Shown piece by piece: positions 1-8,969 of a DNA stretch of 40,872 bases; the first letter of the stretch is position 1, and the number at the start of each line of letters is the position of its first letter. The DNA comes from an uncultured Clostridia bacterium. GTDB taxonomy: Bacteria > Bacillota > Clostridia > Christensenellales > Borkfalkiaceae. The stretch is taken from contig CANRNP010000011.1 of NCBI GenBank assembly GCA_947632015.1, positions 1 through 40,872 on the forward strand. The letters run 5' to 3'. Position numbers and translations under genes: made by a program. The notes beneath the pieces are model-generated. The model saw only the letters and a program-made list of their open reading frames with translations, was not told where the DNA came from and did no database searches.

Positions 1-77
1 TGGGAAAAGCGAAAGGGAACGGAAAAACGCGAAGCAATCATTTTTTGGGGTGACGTCAGGTCGTCGGTTCAAGTCCG
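1..77. repeat. 77-bp direct repeat, copy A
   Basis: Positions 1-77 are identical to 195-271. Copy A is cut by the window edge, so the true repeat may be longer to the left. It holds the right arm of a hairpin (ending in TTTTTTGGGG at 41-50) and then a sequence like the 3' half of a tRNA. Seen directly; function unknown. Confidence 0.9.
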
Positions 78-90
78 ACCAGTAGCTCCA
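63..90 (+). other. tRNA 3'-end-like sequence (T arm, acceptor strand and CCA)
   Basis: GTCGG (63-67), loop TTCAAGT (68-74) and CCGAC (75-79) form a perfect T arm. They are followed by seven acceptor-like bases, a T discriminator and CCA (88-90). No matching 5' acceptor strand (GCTACTG) lies within the window, and the region before it does not fold as an anticodon arm. It is therefore either the end of a tRNA gene starting left of the window or a tRNA-derived remnant. The second copy near 257-322 is interrupted inside the T arm and cannot be a functional tRNA. Confidence 0.5.
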
Positions 91-130
91 AAAGATTGCC
101 GTGGGGTTTTGCCCCACGGCAATCTTTTCG
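91..130 (+). terminator. Intrinsic terminator after tRNA-like module 1
   Basis: A 16-bp perfect stem (91-106 with 112-127) with a 5-base loop, the 3' arm ending in a short T run. It starts directly after the CCA of the tRNA-like tail, as at the end of a processed RNA transcription unit. Confidence 0.8.
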
Positions 131-194
131 TTATATGATATACTTGAACCGCCCAGACCTGCTGATTAAAAATTTGGGGTCCCCGAAAAATGAT

Positions 195-271
195 TGGGAA
201 AAGCGAAAGGGAACGGAAAAACGCGAAGCAATCATTTTTTGGGGTGACGTCAGGTCGTCGGTTCAAGTCCG
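195..271. repeat. 77-bp direct repeat, copy B
   Basis: Identical to 1-77. Here the left side is visible: 181-196 pairs with 229-244 in a 16-bp stem (one G-T pair) around a 32-base purine-rich loop. The repeat ends abruptly in the T-arm-like segment, where 38 bases (272-309) not found in copy A precede the shared tail ACCAGTAGCTCCA at 310-322. Confidence 0.9.
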
Positions 272-321
272 CGCGAGACGAAGTCGAAGCTATCAAGCGC
301 AGAGAAGATACCAGTAGCTCC

Positions 322-360
322 AAAGGAATGAGGCAGGGGTTTCCCTGCCTCATTCCTTTT
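322..360 (+). terminator. Intrinsic terminator after tRNA-like module 2
   Basis: A 17-bp perfect stem (322-338 with 343-359) with a 4-base loop, followed by T. It is unrelated in sequence to the terminator at 91-130 but sits at the same place relative to the CCA tail. It may also end the leftward gene at 388-822. Confidence 0.8.
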
Positions 361-387
361 ATGCGCTGTTTTGCGATTCATTGCCTT

Positions 388-822
388 TTACAGATATTTT
401 TCCATCGCTTTGAGCTGTCTGTCCTGCAATTCGATGAGCCGCCGCGTAAAGTCTTTGGCGCGCCCGTCCGCCGCCGCGTAGTCGTTGAGGTATTTGTTCA
501 ACGATTTTATCCCCATATTGCACCCGTCCGTAATGAGTTCGGCGATGGTTTCGTCGGAGCCGTTTACGGCTAAGGTGAAGTTCATTTTCAGCCGCGCCAT
601 TCCTTCGGCGAGAGGATTCGGCTCCTTGCCTTCCTCATGAAAGTCGTGCAAAAGCTCCCGCATCTCGTTCTGTAACTGCGCGTATTCCCGCTGGTAGCCG
701 TCGAGGAGCTCTTTCAGCCCCGCGTCCTTTACATGGTCTTTTACTTCGTCTATCGCGGATATGCCCATCCGTATCCCCGCGTCGCATTCGCGGTAAAGTT
801 CTATCGTGTCGTGCTCTATCAT
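388..822 (-). CDS. DUF2383 (PA2169-type) ferritin-like four-helix protein
   Basis: A 144-residue, helix-rich acidic protein that begins MIEHDTIELYRECDAGIRM. The pattern of a long amphipathic helix pair, with a conserved CDAGIRMGISAID-like first helix and a QREYAQLQNEM second helix, fits the DUF2383/PA2169 family of ferritin-like bundles, whose biochemical role is unsettled. The open frame extends 61 codons upstream, but that part is basic and low-complexity, while a clear GAGGAG site lies 7-8 bases before the ATG at 822, so I place the start there. It diverges from the DUF58 operon. No confident promoter was found on its strand. The terminator at 322-359 could close it. Confidence 0.75.
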   Translation of the reverse strand: MIEHDTIELYRECDAGIRMGISAIDEVKDHVKDAGLKELLDGYQREYAQLQNEMRELLHDFHEEGKEPNPLAEGMARLKMNFTLAVNGSDETIAELITDGCNMGIKSLNKYLNDYAAADGRAKDFTRRLIELQDRQLKAMEKYL

Positions 823-970
823 GGTTTTCTCCTCGGATGTAGTATGGGCAGAGGCGAAGTTTTTACTCCTCTTTCTTGCTAAAAAAGGAAGGAGGGCAAA
901 CGGCAAGGCGGAGAGGCAAAATTTTCCGCGGGATTTCGGGAAAAAGAGGGAAAAAATTTGTTTCCGTTGA

Positions 971-999
971 TTTACAAGGCGGCGTAAATATGCTATAAT
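971..999 (+). promoter_or_regulatory. Sigma-A type promoter of the DUF58/VWA operon
   Basis: TTTACA (971-976), 17-base spacer, TATAAT (994-999). The start would be near 1006, about 80 bases before the first gene. Confidence 0.8.
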
Positions 1000-1086
1000 A
1001 GACAAGGCGTTTTTTCAAAAAACCGCTTCGCGCCGAAAAAATCGCGGCGCGGCGGCAAAAAACGATACCATCCGGGAGAAGCAGGC

Positions 1087-1983
1087 ATGACGGAAGCAGA
1101 TTTCAGCGACGCATTTTTCAGCCGTTTGGAGACGTTGTCGCTTCAACTGCAATCGACGCTTTCCGGCTATTTCGGCGGGAAGCATCTCATCAAAAAATAC
1201 GGGCAGACGGTGGAGTTCGCCGATTTCCGCGAATACACGATCGGCGACGATATCCGCCGTATCGACTGGAATCTTTTTGCCCGCTTCGAAAAGTATTTCT
1301 TGAAATTGTTTACCGACGAGCGCCAGATGCACGTCCAGTTCTTCCTCGATTGCTCCGCCTCTATGGACGTCTATCCGGGGAAGGCGGCGTACGCGCTCGG
1401 CCTCGCCGCAGCTCTCGGCTTTCTGGCGGTAAGGAATACCGATAAAATTTCCTTTCACCTTTTGAAGGATGGCGCGGTGCTCGATCCGTTCGGCATGCTC
1501 GTGGGAAAGAACTCCTTTTTCGGGGCGGTGGGGGCGCTCAAAAAGATCTCCTTCGAAGGAGAAGCGGATTTCGCCGCATGCGTGCCCTCCGTGCCGAGCA
1601 CAGGCACAAACGACGGGCTCTCGGTGATCATATCCGATTTTCTCACGGAGAACCGCTGGCAGAAGGCGGTGGACTATCTGCTCTATAAAAAACGGCAGGT
1701 GCTCCTTTTGCAGGTGCTCGACCCTTCGGAGATCGCGCCCGGCGACAGCGGCAGATTCGATCTCATCGACGCGGAATCGCGCGAGCTGGGCGATCCGCGC
1801 AATCTCCGCTTGAAGATCTCCCGCCCGATGCTCGACGAATATGCCGACGAATTCCGCAAATGGATAGAGGAGATCAAGCACTTTTGTCTTTCGCGCGGTG
1901 CCGATTTTCTTTCCGTGAATACGGCGACGCCCATCGAAAAGACGATATTCCGCGATCTTTTCCGTTGCGATCTGATCCGTTAG
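1087..1983 (+). CDS. DUF58 domain protein
   Basis: A 298-residue DUF58 protein. The family signature is complete: EFADFREYTIGDDIRRIDW around residues 43-61, then a von Willebrand A-like segment with a DCSASM metal-site motif (D88, S90, S92). No membrane segment is evident. DUF58 proteins are normally encoded beside a MoxR AAA+ ATPase and VWA membrane proteins and are thought to help in assembly or surveillance of envelope complexes, although a firm biochemical role is lacking. Here it is the first gene of the operon and no MoxR gene is adjacent. The ATG at 1087 follows GGGAGAAGC. The next gene starts 25 bases after the stop. Confidence 0.85.
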   Translation: MTEADFSDAFFSRLETLSLQLQSTLSGYFGGKHLIKKYGQTVEFADFREYTIGDDIRRIDWNLFARFEKYFLKLFTDERQMHVQFFLDCSASMDVYPGKAAYALGLAAALGFLAVRNTDKISFHLLKDGAVLDPFGMLVGKNSFFGAVGALKKISFEGEADFAACVPSVPSTGTNDGLSVIISDFLTENRWQKAVDYLLYKKRQVLLLQVLDPSEIAPGDSGRFDLIDAESRELGDPRNLRLKISRPMLDEYADEFRKWIEEIKHFCLSRGADFLSVNTATPIEKTIFRDLFRCDLIR

Positions 1984-2008
1984 CCCATACGTTATAAGGA
2001 GAATGAAG

Positions 2009-3112
2009 ATGAAAAGCGAAGATCTTTTGAAAAAATATCGCAGACGGCTTGCGGCGATCGGCTGGGGGAAGGCGCTTCTTTACAGCGCGATCGCGGGGCT
2101 CTGCGTGAGCGGCGCGGCGGGGCTCGCAACGTGGTTCACCCATATGGAGCTTTGGATCGTGCTTTTGCTCTCGCTCGGACTCGGCGCCGCCGTGGTCTTG
2201 CTGTGCGCGCCCGTCATCTATCTGAAATTTTTCCGCCCGACGACCGATTCCGCCGCCGCGCAGATCGACGCGCTCGGCTTGGAAGAGCGCATGATCACGA
2301 TGCGCGAGCTGGAAAACGATCCCTCGGAGATCGCGGCGCTTCAACGGAAGGACGCAACGGCAAGACTTCGCGCCGTCTCCGAAAAGCGGCTGCGTTTCTC
2401 GGTCGCGATGCCCTTTTTCGCCTTGCTCGCGTGCAGTTTTCTGTTCGCGGCGAGTTTTGTCACGGTCTCCGCGCTTGCCGCGGGCGGCATGATCGGGCGC
2501 GGGGACGAAGTTCTCGGCGTAGAAGGCGGGCTTCCCCAGGAGGAAACGCCGCCCGAAACGGTGACTTATACGGTGAAGTATCTCGTCTATGAAGAGGGGA
2601 CGGGCGTAATAGACGGCGAGGCGGTGCAAACGGTGAAAAAGGGCGGTTTTACCAAAGCGGTGACCGCCGTGCCCGCGGAAGGCTATCTGTTCTATGCGTG
2701 GGTGGACGCGCAGATGCACCCCATCGGCAACCAGGAGAATCCGCGGATCGACCTCAATGTGCGCGCCGATACCGAAGTTTACGCCTGCTTTTATAAGGCG
2801 GAAGAGGGCAACCCCGATGACGACCCGTCGGAAGGGGAAGGCGAATTGCCCGGCGGCGATGATAGCGGCGAAGAGGGCGGAGGCGGCGAGGACGGCGAAG
2901 GCGGTCCCGGTTCCGCCGGTTCGAGCGGCGAAGTCGGCGGCGACGGAAGCGAAGCCGAGGGAAGGCTGAACAACTCCGTGATCGACGGAAATAGCGATTA
3001 TAAGGAAAATTTCGATCGCGAAAAGAGCGAAAAGGAGCTCGCGGAGGACGATACGCTCCCCGATGAGCTCAAAGATATTCTCGGAGATTATTACAACGCG
3101 CTGAAACCTTGA
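2009..3112 (+). CDS. Multi-pass membrane protein of the BatA/VWA operon
   Basis: About 367 residues. Two hydrophobic segments near residues 20-40 and 48-72, then a soluble helical stretch (DALGLEERMITMRELEND) and a third membrane segment near 130-155. The outer part contains a small repeat-like domain (TVKYLVYEEGTG... to VYACFYK) resembling listerial InlB B-repeats, and an acidic Gly/Ser/Glu-rich linker. The arrangement resembles DUF4175-like proteins found in these operons, but I cannot assign a function. AAGGAG at 1996-2001 lies 7 bases before the ATG at 2009 and only 1 before the ATG at 2003, so 2009 is preferred. It probably forms a membrane complex with its neighbours (inference). Confidence 0.75.
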   Translation: MKSEDLLKKYRRRLAAIGWGKALLYSAIAGLCVSGAAGLATWFTHMELWIVLLLSLGLGAAVVLLCAPVIYLKFFRPTTDSAAAQIDALGLEERMITMRELENDPSEIAALQRKDATARLRAVSEKRLRFSVAMPFFALLACSFLFAASFVTVSALAAGGMIGRGDEVLGVEGGLPQEETPPETVTYTVKYLVYEEGTGVIDGEAVQTVKKGGFTKAVTAVPAEGYLFYAWVDAQMHPIGNQENPRIDLNVRADTEVYACFYKAEEGNPDDDPSEGEGELPGGDDSGEEGGGGEDGEGGPGSAGSSGEVGGDGSEAEGRLNNSVIDGNSDYKENFDREKSEKELAEDDTLPDELKDILGDYYNALKP

Positions 3113-3143
3113 AATTTCAAGGCGGGGACGCAGGGAGAAATAC

Positions 3144-5120
3144 ATGATTTTACGCTGGCTGTTGCCGTTGGGATTTTTGGGGATGCTCGGAGTGATCGTA
3201 CTCCTCGCGCTCTATCTTCTCAAACCGCAATATAAAACGCAAACGGTGTCGGGCACCTTGATATGGAAGCGGGTCCTTCTGCGCAAAAAGAGGCAGAGAC
3301 CCGTTCTCAGCCATATTCTCGTCTTTCTATTGCAGGCACTCCTTCTCATAGCAGTTTCGCTGGCGCTCGCCCAGCCCTATCTCTTTTCCAAGGGCGTATT
3401 GCTCGAAGATTCCGAATACGTGATCATCCTCGACGCTTCCGCCAGCATGCGCACGCGCGCGGCGGGCGAGGAAGGCGCGGTCGGCGACACCCGCTTCGAC
3501 AAAGCCTTAAAAAAGGCGGAAGAGGAGATCGACAGGCTGTTTGCAAAGGGCGACGGCGCCGTCTCTTTGATCCTTGCCGACAGCGCGCCCCATTATTTGG
3601 TGAACGGCGCCGGGCGGGACCGCCGCAGTGAGATCGATTCCGCGCTGAGATCGGCGATCTGCTCGTCCGGCACGGCCGACCTCGAAGAAGCCCTCGAAAT
3701 GGCGCGCGGACAGCTCGACGCAAACCCCTACATCAAAATTTTTCTCTATACCGATACCAAATTCGGGGATATGGGCTCGGCGCTCACCGTCGTTGACCTT
3801 GCCGACGAGAGCACGGAGTGGAACGTGGCGGTGCTCGGCTGCGACGTTGCGGTGCGGGACAATGAATACGAGTTCGGGATTCGTCTGGGCGCTTACGGGA
3901 ATGTGGCGATTGCCCGCACCATGAGAATGCAGATCCGCGGCGCGGACAACGGGGACGGACCCTCGAATTACGAATTGAAGATCCCCGTCTCCTTCGAAGT
4001 TGATCCCGACAGCCCCGTCCGCGAGGCGCTCACCACGGTGAAAGTGCGCGCGACGGACCCGAAATACGGCGGCGAAGAGGGGAGATTTTTCGATACGTTC
4101 GAAGAAGTCCGCATCGAGATCCCCGATCTTTACGATTCCATCCCGGACGACGACGTCTACTTCGTTTACGGCGGCGTCAAAGATAAGATCGCCGTGGAAT
4201 ATTGCAGTGCAGAACCCAACACGTTCTGGCAGTTCGGCTTCTCCACGCTCACCAAAAACCTCGGCGGGAAGCGGAAAATTTCTTTTCGGGAGATTTACCG
4301 CGACGCGGGGGAGACGGCGGAGCGCACGGGATATGATTTCTATCTGTTCGAGCACGCCATTCCTCCCGAAATCGTCGAAGCGGGCTTGCCGCAGGACGGC
4401 GTGCTCATGATCGCCGATCCGAACTACACCGCGGCGCAGGCGAACCTCGGATTCCGTGTGGCGGAGACGGTCACCCTTCCCGCGCTCACGGGGTGTACGG
4501 CTTCCGCGTCCCATCCGCTTCTCCGCTATAACGATCCCTCGGCGATCGGGCTCACCCAATATAAGCGGCTCGAAATGACGGATCCGCTCTTCTTGCCCGT
4601 GCTCTATTGCAACGGCGACCCCGTGATCTATGTAAAGGATACGGGCGACGTCAAGATCGTCGTGCTTGCGTTCAGCCTCAACATGTCGGACTTCTACCAA
4701 AGAGAGTTCATGATCTTCCTCTACAACATGTTGGAAACCTTTATGCCGGTCACGCTGGACAGATACGATTACACGGTCGGCGAGCGCGCGCAGGTGAATT
4801 GCAAGGGCGTTTCCATGGATATTACGGGGCGGGGCACGGTCACGCTCACCGACTTCCCCGCACAGTATCTCTTTACCGAGGCGGGGACGTACACTTTCAC
4901 CACCCATTTCGGATCGAAGAAGGACGACGAGGTGCGCAAAGCGTATGCGCATATCGTCAGCGACGAGAGCGCGATCTTCGGGGAGTCCGATTTCAGGATC
5001 GTGCTCGATAACCGCGAACTGACGGGAGACGCGGGAAGGAGCCTGCTCTTCTGGTTCGCCGTTGCGGCGGTTTTGCTCCTCGTTTTGGAATGGTATATTC
5101 AGTTTAAGGACATCGTTTAG
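3144..5120 (+). CDS. BatA-like membrane-anchored VWA protein
   Basis: 658 residues. The N-terminus has the aerotolerance-regulator (BatA) layout: a membrane segment at about 5-28, a basic loop with KPQYKTQTVSGTLIWKR, and a second membrane segment at about 55-80. A VWA domain follows with the metal-binding motif DASAS at 97-101. The middle carries beta-rich domains, and a last membrane helix lies near 634-656. Family knowledge: BatA/BatB-type proteins sit in the membrane with the VWA domain facing outward or inward depending on lineage, working with MoxR and DUF58. It lies 31 bases after the preceding gene and 10 before the next, so it is cotranscribed. Confidence 0.8.
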   Translation: MILRWLLPLGFLGMLGVIVLLALYLLKPQYKTQTVSGTLIWKRVLLRKKRQRPVLSHILVFLLQALLLIAVSLALAQPYLFSKGVLLEDSEYVIILDASASMRTRAAGEEGAVGDTRFDKALKKAEEEIDRLFAKGDGAVSLILADSAPHYLVNGAGRDRRSEIDSALRSAICSSGTADLEEALEMARGQLDANPYIKIFLYTDTKFGDMGSALTVVDLADESTEWNVAVLGCDVAVRDNEYEFGIRLGAYGNVAIARTMRMQIRGADNGDGPSNYELKIPVSFEVDPDSPVREALTTVKVRATDPKYGGEEGRFFDTFEEVRIEIPDLYDSIPDDDVYFVYGGVKDKIAVEYCSAEPNTFWQFGFSTLTKNLGGKRKISFREIYRDAGETAERTGYDFYLFEHAIPPEIVEAGLPQDGVLMIADPNYTAAQANLGFRVAETVTLPALTGCTASASHPLLRYNDPSAIGLTQYKRLEMTDPLFLPVLYCNGDPVIYVKDTGDVKIVVLAFSLNMSDFYQREFMIFLYNMLETFMPVTLDRYDYTVGERAQVNCKGVSMDITGRGTVTLTDFPAQYLFTEAGTYTFTTHFGSKKDDEVRKAYAHIVSDESAIFGESDFRIVLDNRELTGDAGRSLLFWFAVAAVLLLVLEWYIQFKDIV

Positions 5121-5130
5121 GAAGGTGAAT

Positions 5131-8055
5131 ATGACAAATTTCCGTGTGGAATTTTCCGTCAGCCCTTGGCTGCTCTTTCTCATCCTGCCGGTACTCGCGC
5201 TCATTTTCACCGCCTTTTTCCTCAACGGGCGTAAACGGACGCGCTGGACGGCGAACAGGATCATTTCCGCGATCCTGCAATCGGTCGTCGCGGTCTTGTG
5301 CGTCTTTGCCCTTTCCGGATTTCATTTCGCTTACGACGAAGCGAACGCGCAAAACGAGCTTGTGATCCTGGTCGATCATTCCGCCTCCGCCGAAAGTTCG
5401 CGCGAGGACATGGACGAATTTGTCCGCGAAGTGTTGGAGGCGAACCGCGAACGCTACGAAACGGCGATCTTTTTGTACGGCAACGAGCAAAAACTTGCCC
5501 TGCCGATGGGGAACTATCCCGCGGAGGAGGCCTATGAGCGCTATCTCGCGGCGTGCGAAGAACCTATCGACGGCGGGGCGACCGATCTTGCCTCCGCCCT
5601 CCTTGCCGCTTGGGATCCGGGGATGAAACAGGGCGCGATCCGCCATCCCGAACGGGCGAAAGTGCTCATTCTCGGCGACGGTCTGCAAACCGACCGCGAC
5701 GCGCTCGCCACCGTGCGCGGGCTTGTGCGGGACGGCGTGCGGGTGGATACCTCGTTCTATGCGGGAGCGGCGGCAGAGGACGTCTCGGTCGTCGATCTGT
5801 CCTTCCCGGAAAACGAGATCTCCGAAGGGCAACCGTTCGAAATGACCCTCACGCTTTACAGCTCCCGTCTGGGCGGGGTGGGAATCACCCTCTCGGACAC
5901 CGCCGAAGGCGGGGAGGCGGAAACCGTCACTTCTTCCGCGATCCTCAGCCGCGGGATGCAGATGGTCGCTCTGTCCCACACGTTTGCCTCCGAGGGGATC
6001 CACAGGCTCTCGATCCGCCTCGACGCGGAGGACGACGTGCCCGAAAACGACGTGTTTTATTCCTATTACGACGTCCAAAAGACCCATTACATGCTCATCC
6101 TCGAAAAATATGCGGGGGAATCCGCGCAAGCGGTCTCCGCCATTTCGGAGGAGGCGATCGCGAAACATCTCGCCGTCGAAACGAAACAGATCGCCGATAT
6201 ACAAGCCGCAACGGCGGAAGAACTCACGAAATACAGCGAGATCGTCCTTTATAACATCGCCGCGGGCGATATGACGGACGCCTTTCAGGAGGAGCTCTCC
6301 GATTATGCGCATGAATACGGGGGCGGCGTGTTCACGGTAGGGGGATTCGAGAAGCAGGACGGCGCGATCCTCACCCGCCCCAAAGAGCGGGATCCCGACG
6401 TAGAGGTCCCCGTCGGACACAGCTATCAAAGCGAGGGGGAATCGAAGTTCGCCTCCATGCTCCCCGTTACGATCGAAGAATATAAGCCCGCGGTCGCGGT
6501 CGTGTATGTTTTCGACCGGTCGGGCTCCATGACGATCGGGGCGTCGAACGCTATCACCACGGCGGTCTACGACGCCCAACGCAGTCTGGAACTCCTCACC
6601 CAGCGCGACTTCGTCGGGATCGTCGCCTTGGAGCAAAGCTATCAGCAGGTCGCGCCACTTCTTCCGATGACGAAACTGGACGAGATCAAAAGCGATATGG
6701 AGGCGATGAGGCACGATACGAACAACGGCGCGACGAACTATGCGCCCGCTCTGCAACAGGCGGTCAACATGCTGGCGAACTGCCCCGACGAAGTTGCCGT
6801 AAAGCACATCGTTCTGCTCTCCGACGGCGATCCGGACGACCGCATCGAGGACTACGGAGAGGTGATCAAAGAGGCGCATGCGTCGCAGGGGATCACGATG
6901 ACCGTCATGGTGTACTATAAAACGATGCGCTACTTCCCGCCCGACCCCGAACCCTATTATTTCAACCACGACCGCGACGTGAAGGGGGAGGAGATCAATA
7001 CGGCGAATATGCGCGCCCTCGCCTCGTACGGCGAGGGGAATCTGGTGCTCTCCGCCCGCAATACCTATAACCTGACGCCCCAGCTCTCGGAAGATATGAA
7101 GCTGAAAGAGCTGGATGACATCGGAACGACGCCCTATCATCCCCACATCGGCAGGCATTCTTCCGCGCTCGGCAGTATCACCGACCTCGAAATTTCCGCG
7201 CTTACTCTCGGCGGATATTTTCCGAGCCGCTTGAAAACGGGAGGGGACGCGGAGATCTTGCTCTTTGCGGAGACCTCGCCCCTGTACGCCGAATGGACGT
7301 ACGGAGAGGGGATCGTCGGAAGCATCATGATCGACCTCGAAGGGGTGTGGTCGAAAGAACTGCTCGAAAGAGATACGGGGCAGACGCTCATCGGGAATCT
7401 GATCTCCCACCTTTTCAGAAGGGTGGAGGAGCTGCCGGATGAAACGGAGCTGTCGCTCACGGTCGCGGAGGATAACTTCCGCACGCGGATCAACATTTAC
7501 GGGTTCGACGCGGAGCGGGAAAAAGACCGAAAACTCGTCGCCTTCGTGGAGCCTCCCTCCGGGGCGGCGGACGCGATCAAATGCGATCCGGAGTCGCTCA
7601 CGGCAACGCGCAGCAGTTTCCTCTTCGAAAACCCCATGCCCGGTCTGTACACCATATACGTTTTGAAGGTGTCCTCACGCTTCGATTTCGCGAGCGATAA
7701 GATCGGAAGCGTCGGCGATATTCCCGAAGATGAGATCTTCTCGCGGGCGGAAATACACAGAACGTTCTCCTATTCCGAGGAATACGACGCCACGGCGGAC
7801 CCCTACACGGAGGGACAGGCGCTCCTGGCAGGGCTGTCTACGCGCGCCGCGGAAAACTCCGCGCAGGCGTATGAAAAGTTCGTCTATGACGCCGAAACGG
7901 TGTATGCCGACCGCGGGTATTCGAAGATCGTCATCGACCCCGTAAAGGAGATTCTCATAACCGCCCTCGTGCTCTATCTTCTCGGCATCGTGTTCAGAAG
8001 GTTCAAATTGCCGCGCATTGCGCGCCGCGCTTCTCCGCGGACTTCGGGTGAATAA
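5131..8055 (+). CDS. Large membrane protein with two VWA domains and a GATase-like domain
   Basis: 974 residues. Two membrane helices near 10-30 and 44-62 are followed by a first VWA-like domain with a DHSAS motif. A beta-sandwich region comes next, then a segment with the pattern of the class I glutamine-amidotransferase-like domains fused to VWA (YAHEYGGGVFTVGG, then LPV). A canonical VWA domain with DRSGS follows, and a C-terminal membrane helix (ITALVLYLLGIVF). I see no catalytic Cys in the GATase-like part, so it is probably structural. The frame extends upstream into the previous gene, but the ATG at 5131 has GGAAGGTG in front and directly precedes the hydrophobic N-terminus. Last gene of the operon; terminator at 8070-8101. 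Confidence 0.8.
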   Translation: MTNFRVEFSVSPWLLFLILPVLALIFTAFFLNGRKRTRWTANRIISAILQSVVAVLCVFALSGFHFAYDEANAQNELVILVDHSASAESSREDMDEFVREVLEANRERYETAIFLYGNEQKLALPMGNYPAEEAYERYLAACEEPIDGGATDLASALLAAWDPGMKQGAIRHPERAKVLILGDGLQTDRDALATVRGLVRDGVRVDTSFYAGAAAEDVSVVDLSFPENEISEGQPFEMTLTLYSSRLGGVGITLSDTAEGGEAETVTSSAILSRGMQMVALSHTFASEGIHRLSIRLDAEDDVPENDVFYSYYDVQKTHYMLILEKYAGESAQAVSAISEEAIAKHLAVETKQIADIQAATAEELTKYSEIVLYNIAAGDMTDAFQEELSDYAHEYGGGVFTVGGFEKQDGAILTRPKERDPDVEVPVGHSYQSEGESKFASMLPVTIEEYKPAVAVVYVFDRSGSMTIGASNAITTAVYDAQRSLELLTQRDFVGIVALEQSYQQVAPLLPMTKLDEIKSDMEAMRHDTNNGATNYAPALQQAVNMLANCPDEVAVKHIVLLSDGDPDDRIEDYGEVIKEAHASQGITMTVMVYYKTMRYFPPDPEPYYFNHDRDVKGEEINTANMRALASYGEGNLVLSARNTYNLTPQLSEDMKLKELDDIGTTPYHPHIGRHSSALGSITDLEISALTLGGYFPSRLKTGGDAEILLFAETSPLYAEWTYGEGIVGSIMIDLEGVWSKELLERDTGQTLIGNLISHLFRRVEELPDETELSLTVAEDNFRTRINIYGFDAEREKDRKLVAFVEPPSGAADAIKCDPESLTATRSSFLFENPMPGLYTIYVLKVSSRFDFASDKIGSVGDIPEDEIFSRAEIHRTFSYSEEYDATADPYTEGQALLAGLSTRAAENSAQAYEKFVYDAETVYADRGYSKIVIDPVKEILITALVLYLLGIVFRRFKLPRIARRASPRTSGE

Positions 8056-8069
8056 ACAAAATTGCGGGA

Positions 8070-8101
8070 AAACGCCGCCCTTCTTCGGGAGGGCGGCGTT
8101 T
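8070..8101 (+). terminator. Terminator of the VWA operon
   Basis: AAACGCCGCCCT (8070-8081) pairs perfectly with 8090-8101 and ends in a short TTT. GC-rich stem; the T tract is weak. Confidence 0.7.
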
Positions 8102-8213
8102 GTACGGAAATGATTCTTTCCGATTGCCTGCGATTCGACAATTATTCCCGTGATATGACGTCCTGACTGCGGTATGATGTTCTAAAAAAGCAATCAAGCA
8201 GAGAGGCGGGAGC

Positions 8214-8966
8214 ATGGGAAGAAAAATCGTGATCACTTCGGGGAAAGGGGGCGTCGGCAAAACGACCGTTACGGCGAACCTCGGTGTGCAACTTGCCAAG
8301 AACGGTTATCGGGTGATCGTCTGCGACCTCGATTTCGGATTGAACAATATCGACGTCGTGCTTGGAGTGGAAAACCTCGCTTCGTTCGACGTCGTAGACG
8401 TGGTGGAAGGACGGTGCCGCCCCAAGCAGGCGCTCGTCCGCCATCCGCGCTATCCCACCCTCTATTCTCTTGCCAGCAACCGCGTTTCCGAACGCTACGT
8501 TTCCCCGCAAGCCGTGCGGCTCATCCTCGACGCCCTCGCGCCCCGCTTCGACTTCATCCTCATCGATTCGCCCGCGGGGATCGACGAAGGGTTCCACCGC
8601 GCCGTTGCCTGCGCGGACGAAGCGCTCCTCGTTACGACGCCGCACATCTCGGCAATGCGGGACGGCGCCCGCGTGGCGGGAATGCTCAAAAGTTACCGCC
8701 TGCAAAGGGTAGGGCTCGTCGTCAACATGGTGCGAAGCGACCTCGTGCGGCGGGGAGAATTGCTCAAACCGGAGGAAATTTCGGAGGCGTTGCATGTTCC
8801 GCTCACGGCGGTCGTCCCTGAGGACGACAAGATCTTTCTCGACAACGTGGCGGACAGATTCCGCGCCTTCCGCATCCTCGCAAACTTTTACACGGGCGGC
8901 ATTGCGGGCGAAGAGGGGCAGAAGAAAGGATTTTTCAGCGGACTTTTGGGTGCGCTTCGGAGGTGA
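8214..8966 (+). CDS. minD: Septum-site determining protein MinD
   Basis: 250 residues, the usual MinD length. The deviant Walker A GKGGVGKTT at residues 10-18 includes the signature first lysine. CDLDFGLNNIDVVLG and the DSPAGID switch follow in the right order. The C-terminus KKGFFSGLLGALRR can form the amphipathic membrane-targeting helix. MinD is a membrane-cycling ATPase that places the division inhibitor MinC. No minC is seen beside it. The stop codon overlaps the Shine-Dalgarno site of the next gene, so the two are translated together. The start has GAGAGGCGGGAGC upstream. I found no convincing promoter in 8102-8213; TATGAT at 8173-8178 is a possible -10. Confidence 0.93.
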   Translation: MGRKIVITSGKGGVGKTTVTANLGVQLAKNGYRVIVCDLDFGLNNIDVVLGVENLASFDVVDVVEGRCRPKQALVRHPRYPTLYSLASNRVSERYVSPQAVRLILDALAPRFDFILIDSPAGIDEGFHRAVACADEALLVTTPHISAMRDGARVAGMLKSYRLQRVGLVVNMVRSDLVRRGELLKPEEISEALHVPLTAVVPEDDKIFLDNVADRFRAFRILANFYTGGIAGEEGQKKGFFSGLLGALRR

Positions 8967-8969
8967 TCG

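Noticed and set aside
823-1005. N-terminal extension of the DUF2383 protein
   Set aside because: The extension is basic and low-complexity, overlaps the opposite promoter, and a good ribosome site is present at the internal ATG 822.
5104-7410. Long open frame on the minus strand within the VWA gene (also 3507-5264 and 21434-23665 minus)
   Set aside because: These are mirror frames of strongly coding plus-strand genes in GC-rich DNA. Their products are low-complexity and rich in Arg, His and Asp, with no recognisable domain or ribosome site.
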